Source: Petrimonas sulfuriphila
Lineage (GTDB): Bacteria > Bacteroidota > Bacteroidia > Bacteroidales > Dysgonomonadaceae
Reading direction: 5' to 3' (one strand)
Length of the DNA stretch: 64,000 nucleotides
Assembly (NCBI RefSeq): GCF_051201015.1
Contig: NZ_JBPEHI010000005.1
The notes below the pieces were generated by a model. That model was given only the letters and a program-made list of their open reading frames with translations, had not been told where the DNA came from and made no database searches. Positions 34,076-42,970 of this stretch are shown here, piece after piece (the first letter of the stretch is position 1; every line of letters begins with the position of its first letter). Position numbers and translations under genes: made by a program.

Positions 34076-34156
34076 TTAATGCTTTTTTGCCAGCTTCTTT
34101 AACCGTAAAACACTCCCATAGGCAGTCATTCCATCGGGGCGGTTAATCATTTCCAT
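34076..34156 (-). CDS. Possible 26-aa basic peptide
   Basis: An ORF MEMINRPDGMTAYGSVLRLK and a further KKLAKKH, preceded by TACTTTTG (complement of 34166-34173), a -7-like match 9 bases before its ATG. It ends where the promoter of the DUF1871-like gene begins. Reported only because the promoter motif, direction and basic composition agree; may be chance. Confidence 0.25.
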   Translation of the reverse strand: MEMINRPDGMTAYGSVLRLKKLAKKH

Positions 34157-34438
34157 TTCTATATGCAAAAGTATTTACGGCTTCTTAACGTCTTTGAAAG
34201 TTCAAGCCTTTCAGGTTTGATGTAAAAATCTTCTTCTTTCCCTTTGGGCGAGCGTATTTTTCCACAAAAACTTGCAAAGACTAAAGCTTACACTTTCCTG
34301 CATATATGAAACGAAAACGACCGACCCGACGGAAAGACGCATATAAAAAAAGTCGGATTTATGGGAAGCAGGAAAAAAGGTTATGAAACCCAACTCCCTC
34401 ACCTCTGGAATCTGCACATATCTAAAAAATCAGAAGTT

Positions 34439-34972
34439 ATGGAAGCAACAAGTTTAAACGAAGCAAGAATTTATGTAGGTACATACGCAAAGTACAACGA
34501 TGGCTCAATCGGTGGCAAGTGGTTTGACCTTTCCGACTTTTCGGACAAAGACGAGTTTTACGAAGCTTGTAAGGGGTTACACGTAGACGAAGAAGACCCG
34601 GAATATATGTTTCAGGACTGGGAAAATATACCGGATGAATTAATTGGTGAAAGTTGGTTATCTGATAACTTTTTCGACATCCGGGATGCAATGGACGATT
34701 TAAGCGAAGAAGAACAGGAAGCATTTTTAGTGTGGTGTAATCACGGTTCGCACGACCTTTCAACCGAAGATGCAAACGACCTTATTTCTTCTTTCAGGGA
34801 CGATTTTCAGGGCAAATACAACGATGAAGAAGATTACGCCTATGAAATAGTAGAAGAACTGTACGACCTGCCGGAGTTCGCAAAAACATACTTCGATTAC
34901 GAAAAGTTTGCCCGCGACCTCTTTATGGGTGATTACTGGTTTGAAGATAGTTTTGTTTTCCGGGCTTCCTGA
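34439..34972 (+). CDS. ardA: Antirestriction protein ArdA
   Basis: A 177-aa acidic DNA mimic that blocks type I restriction enzymes, helping the incoming element. It has RIYVGTYAKYNDGSIGGKWF and DLSDFSDKDEFYEACKGLH, matching the ArdA domain, and is very rich in Asp and Glu. The ATG at 34,439 fits the family; the frame continues to 34,361 without similarity. It lies early in the ICE beside the integrase, as usual for a gene expressed on entry. Confidence 0.9.
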   Translation: MEATSLNEARIYVGTYAKYNDGSIGGKWFDLSDFSDKDEFYEACKGLHVDEEDPEYMFQDWENIPDELIGESWLSDNFFDIRDAMDDLSEEEQEAFLVWCNHGSHDLSTEDANDLISSFRDDFQGKYNDEEDYAYEIVEELYDLPEFAKTYFDYEKFARDLFMGDYWFEDSFVFRAS

Positions 34973-34981
34973 TTATTCACC

Positions 34982-34999
34982 GGGCGGGGAAACCCGCCC
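34982..34999 (+). terminator. GC-rich hairpin after ardA
   Basis: GGGCGGG (34982-34988), GAAA tetraloop, CCCGCCC (34993-34999), ten bases after ardA. No T run follows, so termination is not certain. Confidence 0.5.
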
Positions 35000-35127
35000 A
35001 CAAAACAAAGTCGAACCGGGTTTGCTTTGGCGTTTTTTCTACGGAAGAAAAAGCCATCATAGCAGCAAAAGAAAACGACTTATACAAAAAATTGGAAAGG
35101 CTCTTTTATAACCTTTAGAATAGAATG

Positions 35128-35949
35128 TTATTTTATTAAATTGTTTATATCAGTTCTTCTTAATCCTAAATCAAATAATAATTTACTTGTCTCAATAAAT
35201 TTTTGCTTGGATTCGTCTGTAATAATCAATGTATTACTTACTCTTTTATAAACTGAAACTAATTTCATATAAGGAATTGCCAATAGAGCATGGTCAACGT
35301 CAAAACATATTGAATAGTCTGTTTTAGTATTATAAAATGAAAACAAATTCACAATCTCTTTATTGTCAAAGTATGAAATAATATGACTCAAAGAAGAATC
35401 ACAAACAGGATCAGAAAAGTCTTTCATCTGATAATTAACTCTATCCCTATTACTCATGAACCACATATAGGCATTTTCTCCATTTATCTTATTTCCTAAA
35501 ATGGGATCTATTAGCTCTGATGATGTATATAACTTTTCTCCTAATGCAATAGTTAGCTGATGGTCTCCTTTGAATTTATTTGGATTAAATGATGAAACTC
35601 TTTCTCCGACATTAACTTTTGCATAATACAAGGTTTTGCACCTTACAATAATATGGTTTGATAGTAGAATTTCACATCGTAACAAATAAAATACTGTATA
35701 ATATAGTTTTACGATAGACCAAGCGTATCTCTTATTGTCTATTTCGTGTATAGCTTGAACGAAAGACTGAAATGCTTTGAAAAAATAAGACTGAACATCA
35801 CTATTAATACATGTTTGTATCTTTCCTATATTTGATGCTGTTATTTCCCATTGTTCTAATGCTGATTTATAGGAAGCCCAATGTGTAATATCAAAACACC
35901 CTAATTCGGCTTCTATAAATTCTTGTACATCATTTCTCTTAAAACTCAT
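35128..35949 (-). CDS. Unrecognised 273-aa protein, possibly HEPN-like
   Basis: Family not recognised. The start at 35,949 overlaps the end of the truncated upstream gene, as in translation-coupled pairs. A helical core in residues 75-115 (YAWSIVKLYYTVFYLLRCEI) resembles HEPN-type helical bundles, which appear in toxins and defence proteins, but no Rx4-6H pair is convincing. The protein is rich in Tyr, Phe, Ile and Lys and encoded by AT-rich DNA unlike the tra genes. Its partner was cut by the IS element, so this may be a leftover of a two-gene system. Confidence 0.6.
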   Translation of the reverse strand: MSFKRNDVQEFIEAELGCFDITHWASYKSALEQWEITASNIGKIQTCINSDVQSYFFKAFQSFVQAIHEIDNKRYAWSIVKLYYTVFYLLRCEILLSNHIIVRCKTLYYAKVNVGERVSSFNPNKFKGDHQLTIALGEKLYTSSELIDPILGNKINGENAYMWFMSNRDRVNYQMKDFSDPVCDSSLSHIISYFDNKEIVNLFSFYNTKTDYSICFDVDHALLAIPYMKLVSVYKRVSNTLIITDESKQKFIETSKLLFDLGLRRTDINNLIK

Positions 35950-36150
35950 ATTCATCACTTGATGAAGGAATATCCTGTAGGAAATTATCATTAAAAAAAG
36001 ATTTTACCTTTTTCCTTGCAGTTTTTCCATCTAAAGATTTAATGTCAGTAACTGTAATTAAATCATCACTATCTAATTTCATTAAAGAAGTCATGTGGTC
36101 GATTGAGAAGTTCTTATCCGTCTGACATCTCTGAATTAGAGTATCTGACG
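35939..36150 (-). pseudogene. 3' remnant of a gene cut by the IS element
   Basis: Open frame encoding about 70 C-terminal residues (for example SIDHMTSLMKLDSDDLITV and DNFLQDIPSSSDEYEF) that runs straight into the IS left end at 36,151 without a genuine start. It overlaps the next gene by about 11 bases on the same strand, a normal operon junction. No continuation is found on the other side of the IS, so the 5' part was lost. Confidence 0.7.
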
Positions 36151-36190
36151 TGCACCCCAAAGTTTGGACAAAAAACTTTGGGGTTTATTT

Positions 36191-36712
36191 ATGAAAAAGA
36201 AACATTCCTTCTCTGACCGTCTCAGCTATATGAACTTGCTTGAAGATGGTTATAGTCTGAATCACATCAGTACCAAGTATGGAATCGGCCGTAGGCTTTT
36301 AGCCCGCTTGTGGCATCTGTATCAGCAAGATGGTCCGGATGCTTTACGAAAAAAGAAAAATATTCGTGCAAACGGAGATCTGAAACGTATGATAGTCTCT
36401 GATATTGAAAATAATCATCTATCTTTGGTTGAAGCTTCGTTAAAATATGGAGCAAGCGCAGAACGTATTTTAGTCTGGCTAAGGATAGCCAGAACTGACG
36501 GCTCAAGTGCCCTTGACATTACAAAAAAACGAGGCCGCCCCAAAGGCATGGCAAGACCAAAGAAGAAAGCACCTGTGACGGAACTCGAAAAACTTCGAGA
36601 AGAAAATCTTAAGCTCAAGATAGAGAACGAGCTGTTAAAAAAAGTGAGGGCCTTAGTAGAAGAAAAACAAGCCCGTCTGTACAAGATTGGGCGCAAGCCA
36701 TCCAAAGACTAA
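36191..36712 (+). CDS. IS3-family transposase OrfA
   Basis: A 173-aa protein starting KKKHSFSDRLSYMNLLEDG with a helix-turn-helix (LNHISTKYGIGRRLLARLWH), a second HTH region, and a leucine-rich coiled coil (ELEKLREENLKLKIENELLK) typical of IS3 OrfA, which binds the ends. The ATG at 36,191 lies inside the element; the frame extends upstream into the left end only by chance. A7G at 36637-36644 is the probable -1 frameshift site leading into OrfB. Confidence 0.9.
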   Translation: MKKKHSFSDRLSYMNLLEDGYSLNHISTKYGIGRRLLARLWHLYQQDGPDALRKKKNIRANGDLKRMIVSDIENNHLSLVEASLKYGASAERILVWLRIARTDGSSALDITKKRGRPKGMARPKKKAPVTELEKLREENLKLKIENELLKKVRALVEEKQARLYKIGRKPSKD

Positions 36713-36756
36713 GGCTAAAAGGTTATGATCTTCAAACAATACTGAAGATTCATGGG

Positions 36757-37533
36757 ATGGCCCGTTCAACCTATTATTATCATATATCCCGTATTAACAG
36801 CGCGGACAAATATAATGATATACGAAAACGAATAGCCGATATTTTTGAGGCGCACCAAAAACGTTATGGCTACCGTCGCGTGCATATGCAGCTTGTCAAC
36901 GAGGGATATTTGATTAACCATAAAACAGTACAAAAACTCATGACAGAAATGGGTCTGAAATCAAAAGTTCGAAAAATCAAATATAAGTCATATAAGGGAG
37001 AAGTTGGTAAGATCGCCCCTAATATACTCAATCGCAACTTCAAAACAGAAAAGCCATACCAAAAATGGGCTACGGATGTTACCGAGTTTAAAATTAATGA
37101 AAAGAAGGCATATCTTTCTCCCATTATTGATATGTTCAATGGTGAGATTATATCTTACACTATATCTGATCATCCTGATCTAAAGATGGTGATGGATATG
37201 ATCAAAATTGCTCAATGCAAAGTAAAAATAACTGATGGACTTGTTTTGCATTCGGACCAGGGCTGGCATTACCAACATAAGCAATATCAGATGACGTTAA
37301 GGAATAATGGCATAATACAAAGCATGTCCCGTAAAGGAAATTGTCTGGATAACGCTGTTATGGAGAATTTTTTCGGTATTATGAAATCTGAATTACTATA
37401 TTTGAAGCAATTTAAGAGCATGGTCGAGTTCAAATCAGCTCTTAAAGAATATATCGAATATTATAATAAAGAGAGAATCAAACTTAATCTAAAAGGAAAG
37501 AGTCCGGTGCAATACCGAACTCTTTATACTTAA
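36757..37533 (+). CDS. IS3-family transposase OrfB (DDE, rve domain)
   Basis: Catalytic part of the transposase. Residues 1-60 hold the HTH_21 region (KRYGYRRVHMQLVNEGYLIN), followed by the integrase core with the DDE triad: D in WATDVTEFKINE, D in VLHSDQGWHY, and E in NAVMENFFGIMKSELL. The frame is open back to the A7G slippery site at 36637-36644, so the active enzyme is probably an OrfAB fusion made by -1 frameshifting. Both ORFs are intact, so the IS may be active. Confidence 0.92.
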   Translation: MARSTYYYHISRINSADKYNDIRKRIADIFEAHQKRYGYRRVHMQLVNEGYLINHKTVQKLMTEMGLKSKVRKIKYKSYKGEVGKIAPNILNRNFKTEKPYQKWATDVTEFKINEKKAYLSPIIDMFNGEIISYTISDHPDLKMVMDMIKIAQCKVKITDGLVLHSDQGWHYQHKQYQMTLRNNGIIQSMSRKGNCLDNAVMENFFGIMKSELLYLKQFKSMVEFKSALKEYIEYYNKERIKLNLKGKSPVQYRTLYT

Positions 37534-37612
37534 CTGTTTATTAATCAGTCCAACTTTTAGGGGTCAGATCAAAAATTACTTATCAGGTGTTTTTCAACAG
37601 GTTGCCTAAAGC

Positions 37613-38056
37613 TTACTCCGTCTGCTCTTCTTGCTCATTCTCATTATTAAAAGCAAACGTTAGCTGCACCACCTGCCCGAAGCTGTCTTCAATATATACG
37701 TCAATTTGTTGCTGGTCGGTGGAAGCGGAAGTATAGTATAGGCAGAACGTTTCGCCCGGAAGCGGGTATAAATCATTTGGAAGAAAAACAGTTCCGTCTG
37801 CCATCCGCAGCGTTCCTTTGCCATCCGGCTGAAAATACCTGATGAAATACTTCGTTTCTTCGTAATAGCCTTCCCGGTTAAGTTGAAAACGAATTTCCGC
37901 CGTTTCGCCCATTTTAATCCGTTTTTGTACGGGCATTGTTGTTACCGTGAACGGGTAAACTTGCTGAATATCCAGCTTATCATCACAAGAAAACACCAGC
38001 AGCATTGCTCCCAGCAAGTACACCTCCATTAATATGTTTTTGATTATCTTCTTCAT
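37613..38056 (-). CDS. traQ: Conjugative transposon protein TraQ (DUF3872)
   Basis: A 147-aa lipoprotein (signal peptide to about residue 23, Cys in VFSCDD), DUF3872. In CTnDOT-type elements TraQ is the last envelope component. Here it is the final gene of the operon and directly next to the IS right end. The primase TraP, which lies between TraO and TraQ in CTnDOT, is absent: traO ends 7 bases from traQ. Confidence 0.85.
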   Translation of the reverse strand: MKKIIKNILMEVYLLGAMLLVFSCDDKLDIQQVYPFTVTTMPVQKRIKMGETAEIRFQLNREGYYEETKYFIRYFQPDGKGTLRMADGTVFLPNDLYPLPGETFCLYYTSASTDQQQIDVYIEDSFGQVVQLTFAFNNENEQEEQTE

Positions 38057-38062
38057 ATCGCA

Positions 38063-38713
38063 TTAATTTATTATGAATTTAATACCGACCCCGCACTGTG
38101 TATGAAACTTCCCGATGGAAGAACTAAACAGCGCACGTTCACGGGCATTGATTAAGAAAACCACTCTGTCCGACAGATAGGTTTCCAGTTCCAGCGTAAC
38201 CGCACCGCCGTAAATAAAAGTATCTTCATTTACCAGCGTTGAACCATCATACAGCAGCTTATCACCCCAGTTGCTTGTTTCGTATCCGGCGAGTGCCGAC
38301 AATCCGAAGGACAGGAAGAACGTTTTCCGGCGGTCGGAAAGCAACTTGATATAATATCCGCCTTCGCCTGTAAACCGACTTACAGGTACGGTTACATCCT
38401 TATATTCATACTCCTTATTGAAGTATTCCGCCCCGACCACCCAACGGTTTCCGTTTTTGGTATAAGTGGCAAGCGCAACACCGAAATAGTAAGCCGATTC
38501 CGGTTTACCGGGCTTCTTAAAGCCGTCCGCTATCCCGCCTGTAAGTTGGATTCCCTTTTGTCCGGGCAGGTAACGTTGTGCGTGTGCCAGGTTAAAAATC
38601 TGGCACAAACACAACACTATTATAATGCAGGTTAACTTTTTGCATAAATCTCTCCCGTTCGGCAGAACACAAAACAAGTTTTGCTTCTGCTCTCTCTTAC
38701 TCGAAATTTTCAT
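38063..38713 (-). CDS. traO: Conjugative transposon protein TraO
   Basis: A 216-aa outer-membrane-like protein with an internal signal segment (IIIVLCLCQIFNLAHA) followed by QRYLPGQKGIQLTGGI, the start of mature TraO. Beta-rich, ending in IKFIIN. Role in the mating-pair apparatus is inferred from gene order. It follows traN after one base. Confidence 0.88.
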   Translation of the reverse strand: MKISSKREQKQNLFCVLPNGRDLCKKLTCIIIVLCLCQIFNLAHAQRYLPGQKGIQLTGGIADGFKKPGKPESAYYFGVALATYTKNGNRWVVGAEYFNKEYEYKDVTVPVSRFTGEGGYYIKLLSDRRKTFFLSFGLSALAGYETSNWGDKLLYDGSTLVNEDTFIYGGAVTLELETYLSDRVVFLINARERALFSSSIGKFHTQCGVGIKFIIN

Positions 38714-38714
38714 C

Positions 38715-39623
38715 TTACTTGATTTTAAGTTCGTTAATCACTCTGGCATTCACAATATCCGAACTTTCGATGTGGATATTTTGGTGGCGACCACCGTTCT
38801 TTTCGACCAGCTCTACCACCAGTATCTTATCGTCCGGGATAGTGAACTTCGGTAAGGTATAGACCGTGCGAACGGTGGACTTCCCACCTATGGTAATCAC
38901 TTCGTTAAAACTGCGGACAGGATAGAGTACCGATTCCTGAATGGCGGTACGCTTTGCTACCTTTTTATCGACAATTTTAAACTTGATAAAATCCGTATCA
39001 AACGCCACGTTGGAAGAGTTTTTTACCTGTGTATGGAAATAAAACATTCCGTTATGCACATAAATACCTTTGATTAAAAACTGTATCCCGAAACGCTTGC
39101 ATCCCAAGTGGCGTATTTCCCGGTCATTGTTTTTGTAGATGGACTGCATTATCAGCTTTACCAGCAACGGCGATTCATTACCCAGTTCACGGAAGTAAAT
39201 GTTCATCCGGGTATGGGAGTAATCGGTTATACTTTCGTTCTCAAGGAAATCTTTCATTTCGATGTTCAGCATTTCCGGTTCATTGGCGTATTTGGCATTG
39301 AAGGAATAAAAACTACCGTCCTCACAGATAACCGAAAAATTGGTTTCTCCCGGAAAGCCTTCGGTTGCAGCTTTGACACGGATAACATTTTCCGCGCCGT
39401 CCGCTTTCCCTGCGATGATATGGTTAGAACCCAAATCCACGTATTTGACGGTGGAAGGGAAAATAATGTGTATCGTTTTGGCAAACGTTACCTGAACACC
39501 GTAAGGCGTAACCATTTGCCCGTAAGGAAATTTTCGGGTAATACCCTGAAACAAATCGTTGCTTTGCGCTTTGACCGTTACCGCACCGATAACCAGTGCG
39601 AACATGATAATTAACTTTTTCAT
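38715..39623 (-). CDS. traN: Conjugative transposon protein TraN (VirB9-like)
   Basis: A 302-aa secreted protein with a signal peptide (MKKLIIMFALVIGAVTVKAQ), corresponding to the VirB9-like core-complex component of type IV secretion. It contains VTFAKTIHIIFPSTVKYVDL and GIYVHNGMFYFHTQVKNSSN as in the family. Preceded by an 80-base leader that is repeated in front of traE. Confidence 0.9.
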   Translation of the reverse strand: MKKLIIMFALVIGAVTVKAQSNDLFQGITRKFPYGQMVTPYGVQVTFAKTIHIIFPSTVKYVDLGSNHIIAGKADGAENVIRVKAATEGFPGETNFSVICEDGSFYSFNAKYANEPEMLNIEMKDFLENESITDYSHTRMNIYFRELGNESPLLVKLIMQSIYKNNDREIRHLGCKRFGIQFLIKGIYVHNGMFYFHTQVKNSSNVAFDTDFIKFKIVDKKVAKRTAIQESVLYPVRSFNEVITIGGKSTVRTVYTLPKFTIPDDKILVVELVEKNGGRHQNIHIESSDIVNARVINELKIK

Positions 39624-39703
39624 TACAAATTGATTTTTTGTTGCCTTTGGCGGGTGGATGAGTCGCTTCCCGGCGGATTAATAATTGAGAAATTTTGTGG
39701 TTG
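39624..39703 (-). repeat. Repeated leader in front of traN (copy 1)
   Basis: About 80 bases directly upstream of the traN start that strongly resemble 46753-46834 in front of traE. Shared blocks include (plus strand) GCGGGTGGAT, CCGGCG-ATTAATAA and TTTTGTGGTTG. No TAnnTTTG box is seen in it, so a leader RNA, processing site or translation signal is more likely than a promoter. Confidence 0.65.
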
Positions 39704-39706
39704 TTA

Positions 39707-41029
39707 TTACTGTTTTGTGAATAACATTACTTTGTAATCGGCTTTCAGGTTTACTTTTACCGTCCTCAACTTCTTTGACAGGTATTGCGAACCGCCTTGC
39801 AGAACGCCCCTCGTCAAATCCGAAACAATGGCAGCACCCGCATTCTGATTGACCGTAAAGCTTGAACCAAGCCCAGCCCCGATATTTGCCATACCTTCGT
39901 TCAGAGCTTGCATTTCCAGTGAGGACGGGACGGATAAACCCTTTTGTCCGTCCGAATCATATACTACCAGTTCCACCGGAATAATATTGCCGTTGTATTC
40001 CATCGAAGAAATTGAAATATCCATCCGTTCACCCTGTACCCGTGCTGTTCCCGACAGCAGGGTGTTTTTCGGAACGATGATATTTCCGGCTTGTAACGGC
40101 TCTAACAGGCGAAGCCGGACATTCTGCCCGTCTATCACCGACTGGTCTTCATGGATACAGGCAAGTATGGTGTTCTTGCCCATCGAAATTCCTGTTCCGA
40201 CAGCCGTATTAAACCCGAAGTTCCGCGGCTGGCTGTATGCAGAAATAAATTCCGCATTACTCATAGGCGTTTGTAGTCCTGATACTGCGCTTTCCGTAAC
40301 TGCTTTTACGGGCAATGCCTGAACCTTTCCTTGTATGGATGCAGTCGGTGTTACTTGTTTTACTGACTGAACCTGTCCGCCGTTCATGTATTTTGCAGCC
40401 AGTTCGTAGGATTTTTCAAGCAGTGCCAGTTGCTCGTCTGCCGTACTTTGGGTGTTTTCCCTTTCGTACAGCCGGGCTTCCAGTTCTTCGATTCTTTTCG
40501 CCAACTCCTCTTTTTCCTTATCTTCTTCAGGCGTTTCATAGAAGTTTCCCAACCGGCGGTTTATATCCTGATAGGCATACGCCGAAGATTGGACGTAAGA
40601 ACTGCCGCGGGATGAAGAACCACCGTAATAATTCCGGTTGGTAATGGTTGGCTGTTCTTCCGGCAGGTCGGCGGTCAGGCTTAAATTATCTTCGGGGTTA
40701 TTCTCTTCTCCCAGTATAAAGCCGAAGTCCTGTAATGACCGCATCCGTTCTTCCTGTTTGGAACGCATTTGTTCCTGTTCATAGGCAGTCTTTTTATCCC
40801 CGATAATAGCATCCTCTTTCGGTTGTGGTATATCCGCATTGAACCCGCCTATTTCATCCGGTTTCACTTCATTATCGGATGAAGGTGCGAATATCAGCCA
40901 CATACAGCCGATGAAGGCAAGTCCCATTAATGGAAAGATGATAAGTTTCTTCCGCTTTTGTAGTTCCTGCGGGGAAAGCTGTCTCTTTTCTTTTTCTTCC
41001 TGTTTATTCAAATTCTGATTCTGTTCCAT
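39707..41029 (-). CDS. traM: Conjugative transposon protein TraM (VirB10-like)
   Basis: A 440-aa protein with a short cytoplasmic N-terminus, one membrane helix (LIIFPLMGLAFIGCMWLIF), a proline-poor coiled-coil middle and a C-terminal domain (ILACIHEDQSVIDGQNVRLR, LLEPLQAGNIIVPKNTLLSG) resembling VirB10/TrbI. It connects inner and outer membranes in the secretion channel. Its start overlaps the traL end by 26 bases. Confidence 0.9.
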   Translation of the reverse strand: MEQNQNLNKQEEKEKRQLSPQELQKRKKLIIFPLMGLAFIGCMWLIFAPSSDNEVKPDEIGGFNADIPQPKEDAIIGDKKTAYEQEQMRSKQEERMRSLQDFGFILGEENNPEDNLSLTADLPEEQPTITNRNYYGGSSSRGSSYVQSSAYAYQDINRRLGNFYETPEEDKEKEELAKRIEELEARLYERENTQSTADEQLALLEKSYELAAKYMNGGQVQSVKQVTPTASIQGKVQALPVKAVTESAVSGLQTPMSNAEFISAYSQPRNFGFNTAVGTGISMGKNTILACIHEDQSVIDGQNVRLRLLEPLQAGNIIVPKNTLLSGTARVQGERMDISISSMEYNGNIIPVELVVYDSDGQKGLSVPSSLEMQALNEGMANIGAGLGSSFTVNQNAGAAIVSDLTRGVLQGGSQYLSKKLRTVKVNLKADYKVMLFTKQ

Positions 41030-41291
41030 ATTCGTGTAATTGATGATTAATACTGTCTTTACGTTGAAGTTCCAGGCGTTCCATGTGCCTTATTTCCATA
41101 AATTCCCTTTCCGCACTCTTCTTTCCTATATTATAAATGGAAGAAACCGTCCAGTAAACAGAAAGGATACTGCCACCGATAATAAAGCTTATCGTTATAA
41201 TAATCCGTGCGTCTTTCGACAGGCTTCCGCAGGCGTAACGCAGTTTGTCGTCCACCCAGTCCAAAAGGTTTGTTAATCTTTTCTTTACCAT
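41004..41291 (-). CDS. traL: Conjugative transposon protein TraL (DUF3989)
   Basis: A 95-aa single-span membrane protein (ARIIITISFIIGGSILSVYW), DUF3989. Position between traK and traM and size agree with TraL of CTnDOT. Confidence 0.85.
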   Translation of the reverse strand: MVKKRLTNLLDWVDDKLRYACGSLSKDARIIITISFIIGGSILSVYWTVSSIYNIGKKSAEREFMEIRHMERLELQRKDSINHQLHEYGTESEFE

Positions 41292-41295
41292 AGCC

Positions 41296-41919
41296 TTACC
41301 GTTTTAATACCTGTAAATCCTTATTTTCCGTAATCTCGAAGGCTTCGATGGTAAAGCCATGCGGGTTGTTATCACTCCTTACGGAGTTCAGCAACCGGCA
41401 ACGGGTAATAAGGCTTCGTTCGGTAACACTGCTTTCCCTGATTATCATTTGCCGGGCATAGGTCGCCACCAGATAAGGATACCGGTCGAAGTTGCAAACC
41501 ACACTGTCCACTTGTACCGATTGGTTGATATTCCCGGAAATGATACGGTTATAATATCCCTTTTCGGATAAGTCCTTATAGTAGTTGAAAGCACTTTTAT
41601 CCGCCAGAAAAAGCGAACGCTGTATATTGGATTCAATGGCGTTCTTATCCGGCGAAAGGGTAAAGAAGAGTTCATGGAAACGCTTAACGTGTTCCCTTGC
41701 TTCTACCGGGCGGTTCTGCGACAAATCCTGTGAAAGCGCCAGCATAAGGGATTTACCCCCGTCGAGGACATAAATCTTTTCGCGCTGTTTCTCCGCAAAA
41801 CGGTACGAGTTCCAAAGGGCATAACCCACAATCCCTGCACATACGCAAACAAAGACTATCCCGAACAGGCGTATCTGTTTGAAGCTCGTTTCGATATTTT
41901 TTAATGACTTAAATTCCAT
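41296..41919 (-). CDS. traK: Conjugative transposon protein TraK (VirB8-like)
   Basis: A 207-aa protein with one N-terminal membrane helix (FGIVFVCVCAGIVGYALWNS) and a periplasmic domain, beginning MEFKSLKNIETSFKQIRLFG, the conserved start of TraK. VirB8-like role is family knowledge. Followed by traL after four bases. Confidence 0.9.
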   Translation of the reverse strand: MEFKSLKNIETSFKQIRLFGIVFVCVCAGIVGYALWNSYRFAEKQREKIYVLDGGKSLMLALSQDLSQNRPVEAREHVKRFHELFFTLSPDKNAIESNIQRSLFLADKSAFNYYKDLSEKGYYNRIISGNINQSVQVDSVVCNFDRYPYLVATYARQMIIRESSVTERSLITRCRLLNSVRSDNNPHGFTIEAFEITENKDLQVLKR

Positions 41920-41957
41920 TTGCTTATTTTTGAATTAATAAAGGACACCCATGTGTC

Positions 41958-42968
41958 TTATTTTTTGATTAGTTTTCCGGCAATATTTCCGGTAGCTGCC
42001 CCCGCTCCAGCACCTGCAAGGTTACCACCCATCCCGGCAGTCTTATTCAGATTCCGGTTCATACCACCCAGTCCGCCGGCCTGAATAATCCAGTTGGCAA
42101 CGGTCGGAATAGTGAAATATCCCACAATCCCGATAATCATAAAGATGATGTAAACCGTATTTGAACTGTCTGGAATAAAATTCGGGTCGGAAAGGGCTTC
42201 GATGTCCTGTTTGAGCATCAAGACCTGAATCCGGGCAAGTATGGAACTGAACAAATCAGATACGGGAAGCCACAGGTACACACTTATATAGCGTGTTATC
42301 CACTGGGTAAGGGTTGATTGGAAGCCGTCATAGACCGATATGGCAAAAGCAATCGGGCCAAGTATGGCAAGTACAATCAAAAAGAAAGTCCGTATCGTAT
42401 CAATAATAAGGGCAGCAGCCTGAAAGAGTATTTCCAATAATTCCCTGAACCAGTCACGGACAGCCTTTTTTGTGTTGTAGGTGGCTCTTTCCACGTACAT
42501 GCCCATCATTGTAACCAAATCCGAGGGCGACCACCCCAGTTCGTCCAGTTGCTTGTCGAACTCTTCATCGGAAACAAGAAATGCAGTTTCCGGATTCCGA
42601 AGTATGGCTTCATACTCCAACCGGTCTTTTTGCTTCCGGTATTCGTTCATATCAAAAGTTTGGCTTTCCAGCATGTTGTTTGTCCCTTTTACGACAGGCG
42701 ACATCACGCTGTTAATCGTTCCGAGTACAAGGGTTGGGAAAAACATAATACACAGACCGATGGCAAAGGGACGCAGAAGCGGGTACACGTCTATCGGTTC
42801 GGCTCTTGATAAGGCTTGCCACACCTTTGCCGACACATAGAATAATGCTCCCAACCCCGCTACGCCTTTGGCTACTCCCGTCATATTGCTACACAAAGGC
42901 ATCATTTCCACATATAAATTGCGGAGAATCTGATGCAGGTTGTCAAAATCAACGGCTAACAAGGTCAT
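41958..42968 (-). CDS. traJ: Conjugative transposon protein TraJ (VirB6-like)
   Basis: A 336-aa polytopic inner-membrane protein with about six hydrophobic segments and a Gly/Ala-rich end (MGGNLAGAGAGAATGNIAGK). It corresponds to the VirB6 channel subunit. Start two bases after traI. Confidence 0.9.
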   Translation of the reverse strand: MTLLAVDFDNLHQILRNLYVEMMPLCSNMTGVAKGVAGLGALFYVSAKVWQALSRAEPIDVYPLLRPFAIGLCIMFFPTLVLGTINSVMSPVVKGTNNMLESQTFDMNEYRKQKDRLEYEAILRNPETAFLVSDEEFDKQLDELGWSPSDLVTMMGMYVERATYNTKKAVRDWFRELLEILFQAAALIIDTIRTFFLIVLAILGPIAFAISVYDGFQSTLTQWITRYISVYLWLPVSDLFSSILARIQVLMLKQDIEALSDPNFIPDSSNTVYIIFMIIGIVGYFTIPTVANWIIQAGGLGGMNRNLNKTAGMGGNLAGAGAGAATGNIAGKLIKK

Positions 42969-42970
42969 AA

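Larger units (their letters stand above)
36151..37566 (+). mobile_element. IS3-family insertion sequence (IS150 group-like)
   Basis: About 1,416 bases with imperfect terminal repeats: left end TGCACCCCAAAGTTTGGAC and, inverted at the right end, TGACCCCTAAAAGTTGGAC (14 of 19 positions match). It holds orfA and orfB with a -1 frameshift window. No clear target duplication is visible on its flanks, consistent with a loss of DNA next to it. It separates the tra operon from the ardA region and has removed the 5' part of one gene. Confidence 0.85.

Noticed and set aside
35939..36160. A 73-codon frame taken as a whole small gene
   Set aside because: Its first codons lie in the IS end and its start is a TTG there; the true gene is truncated, so it is listed as a remnant.
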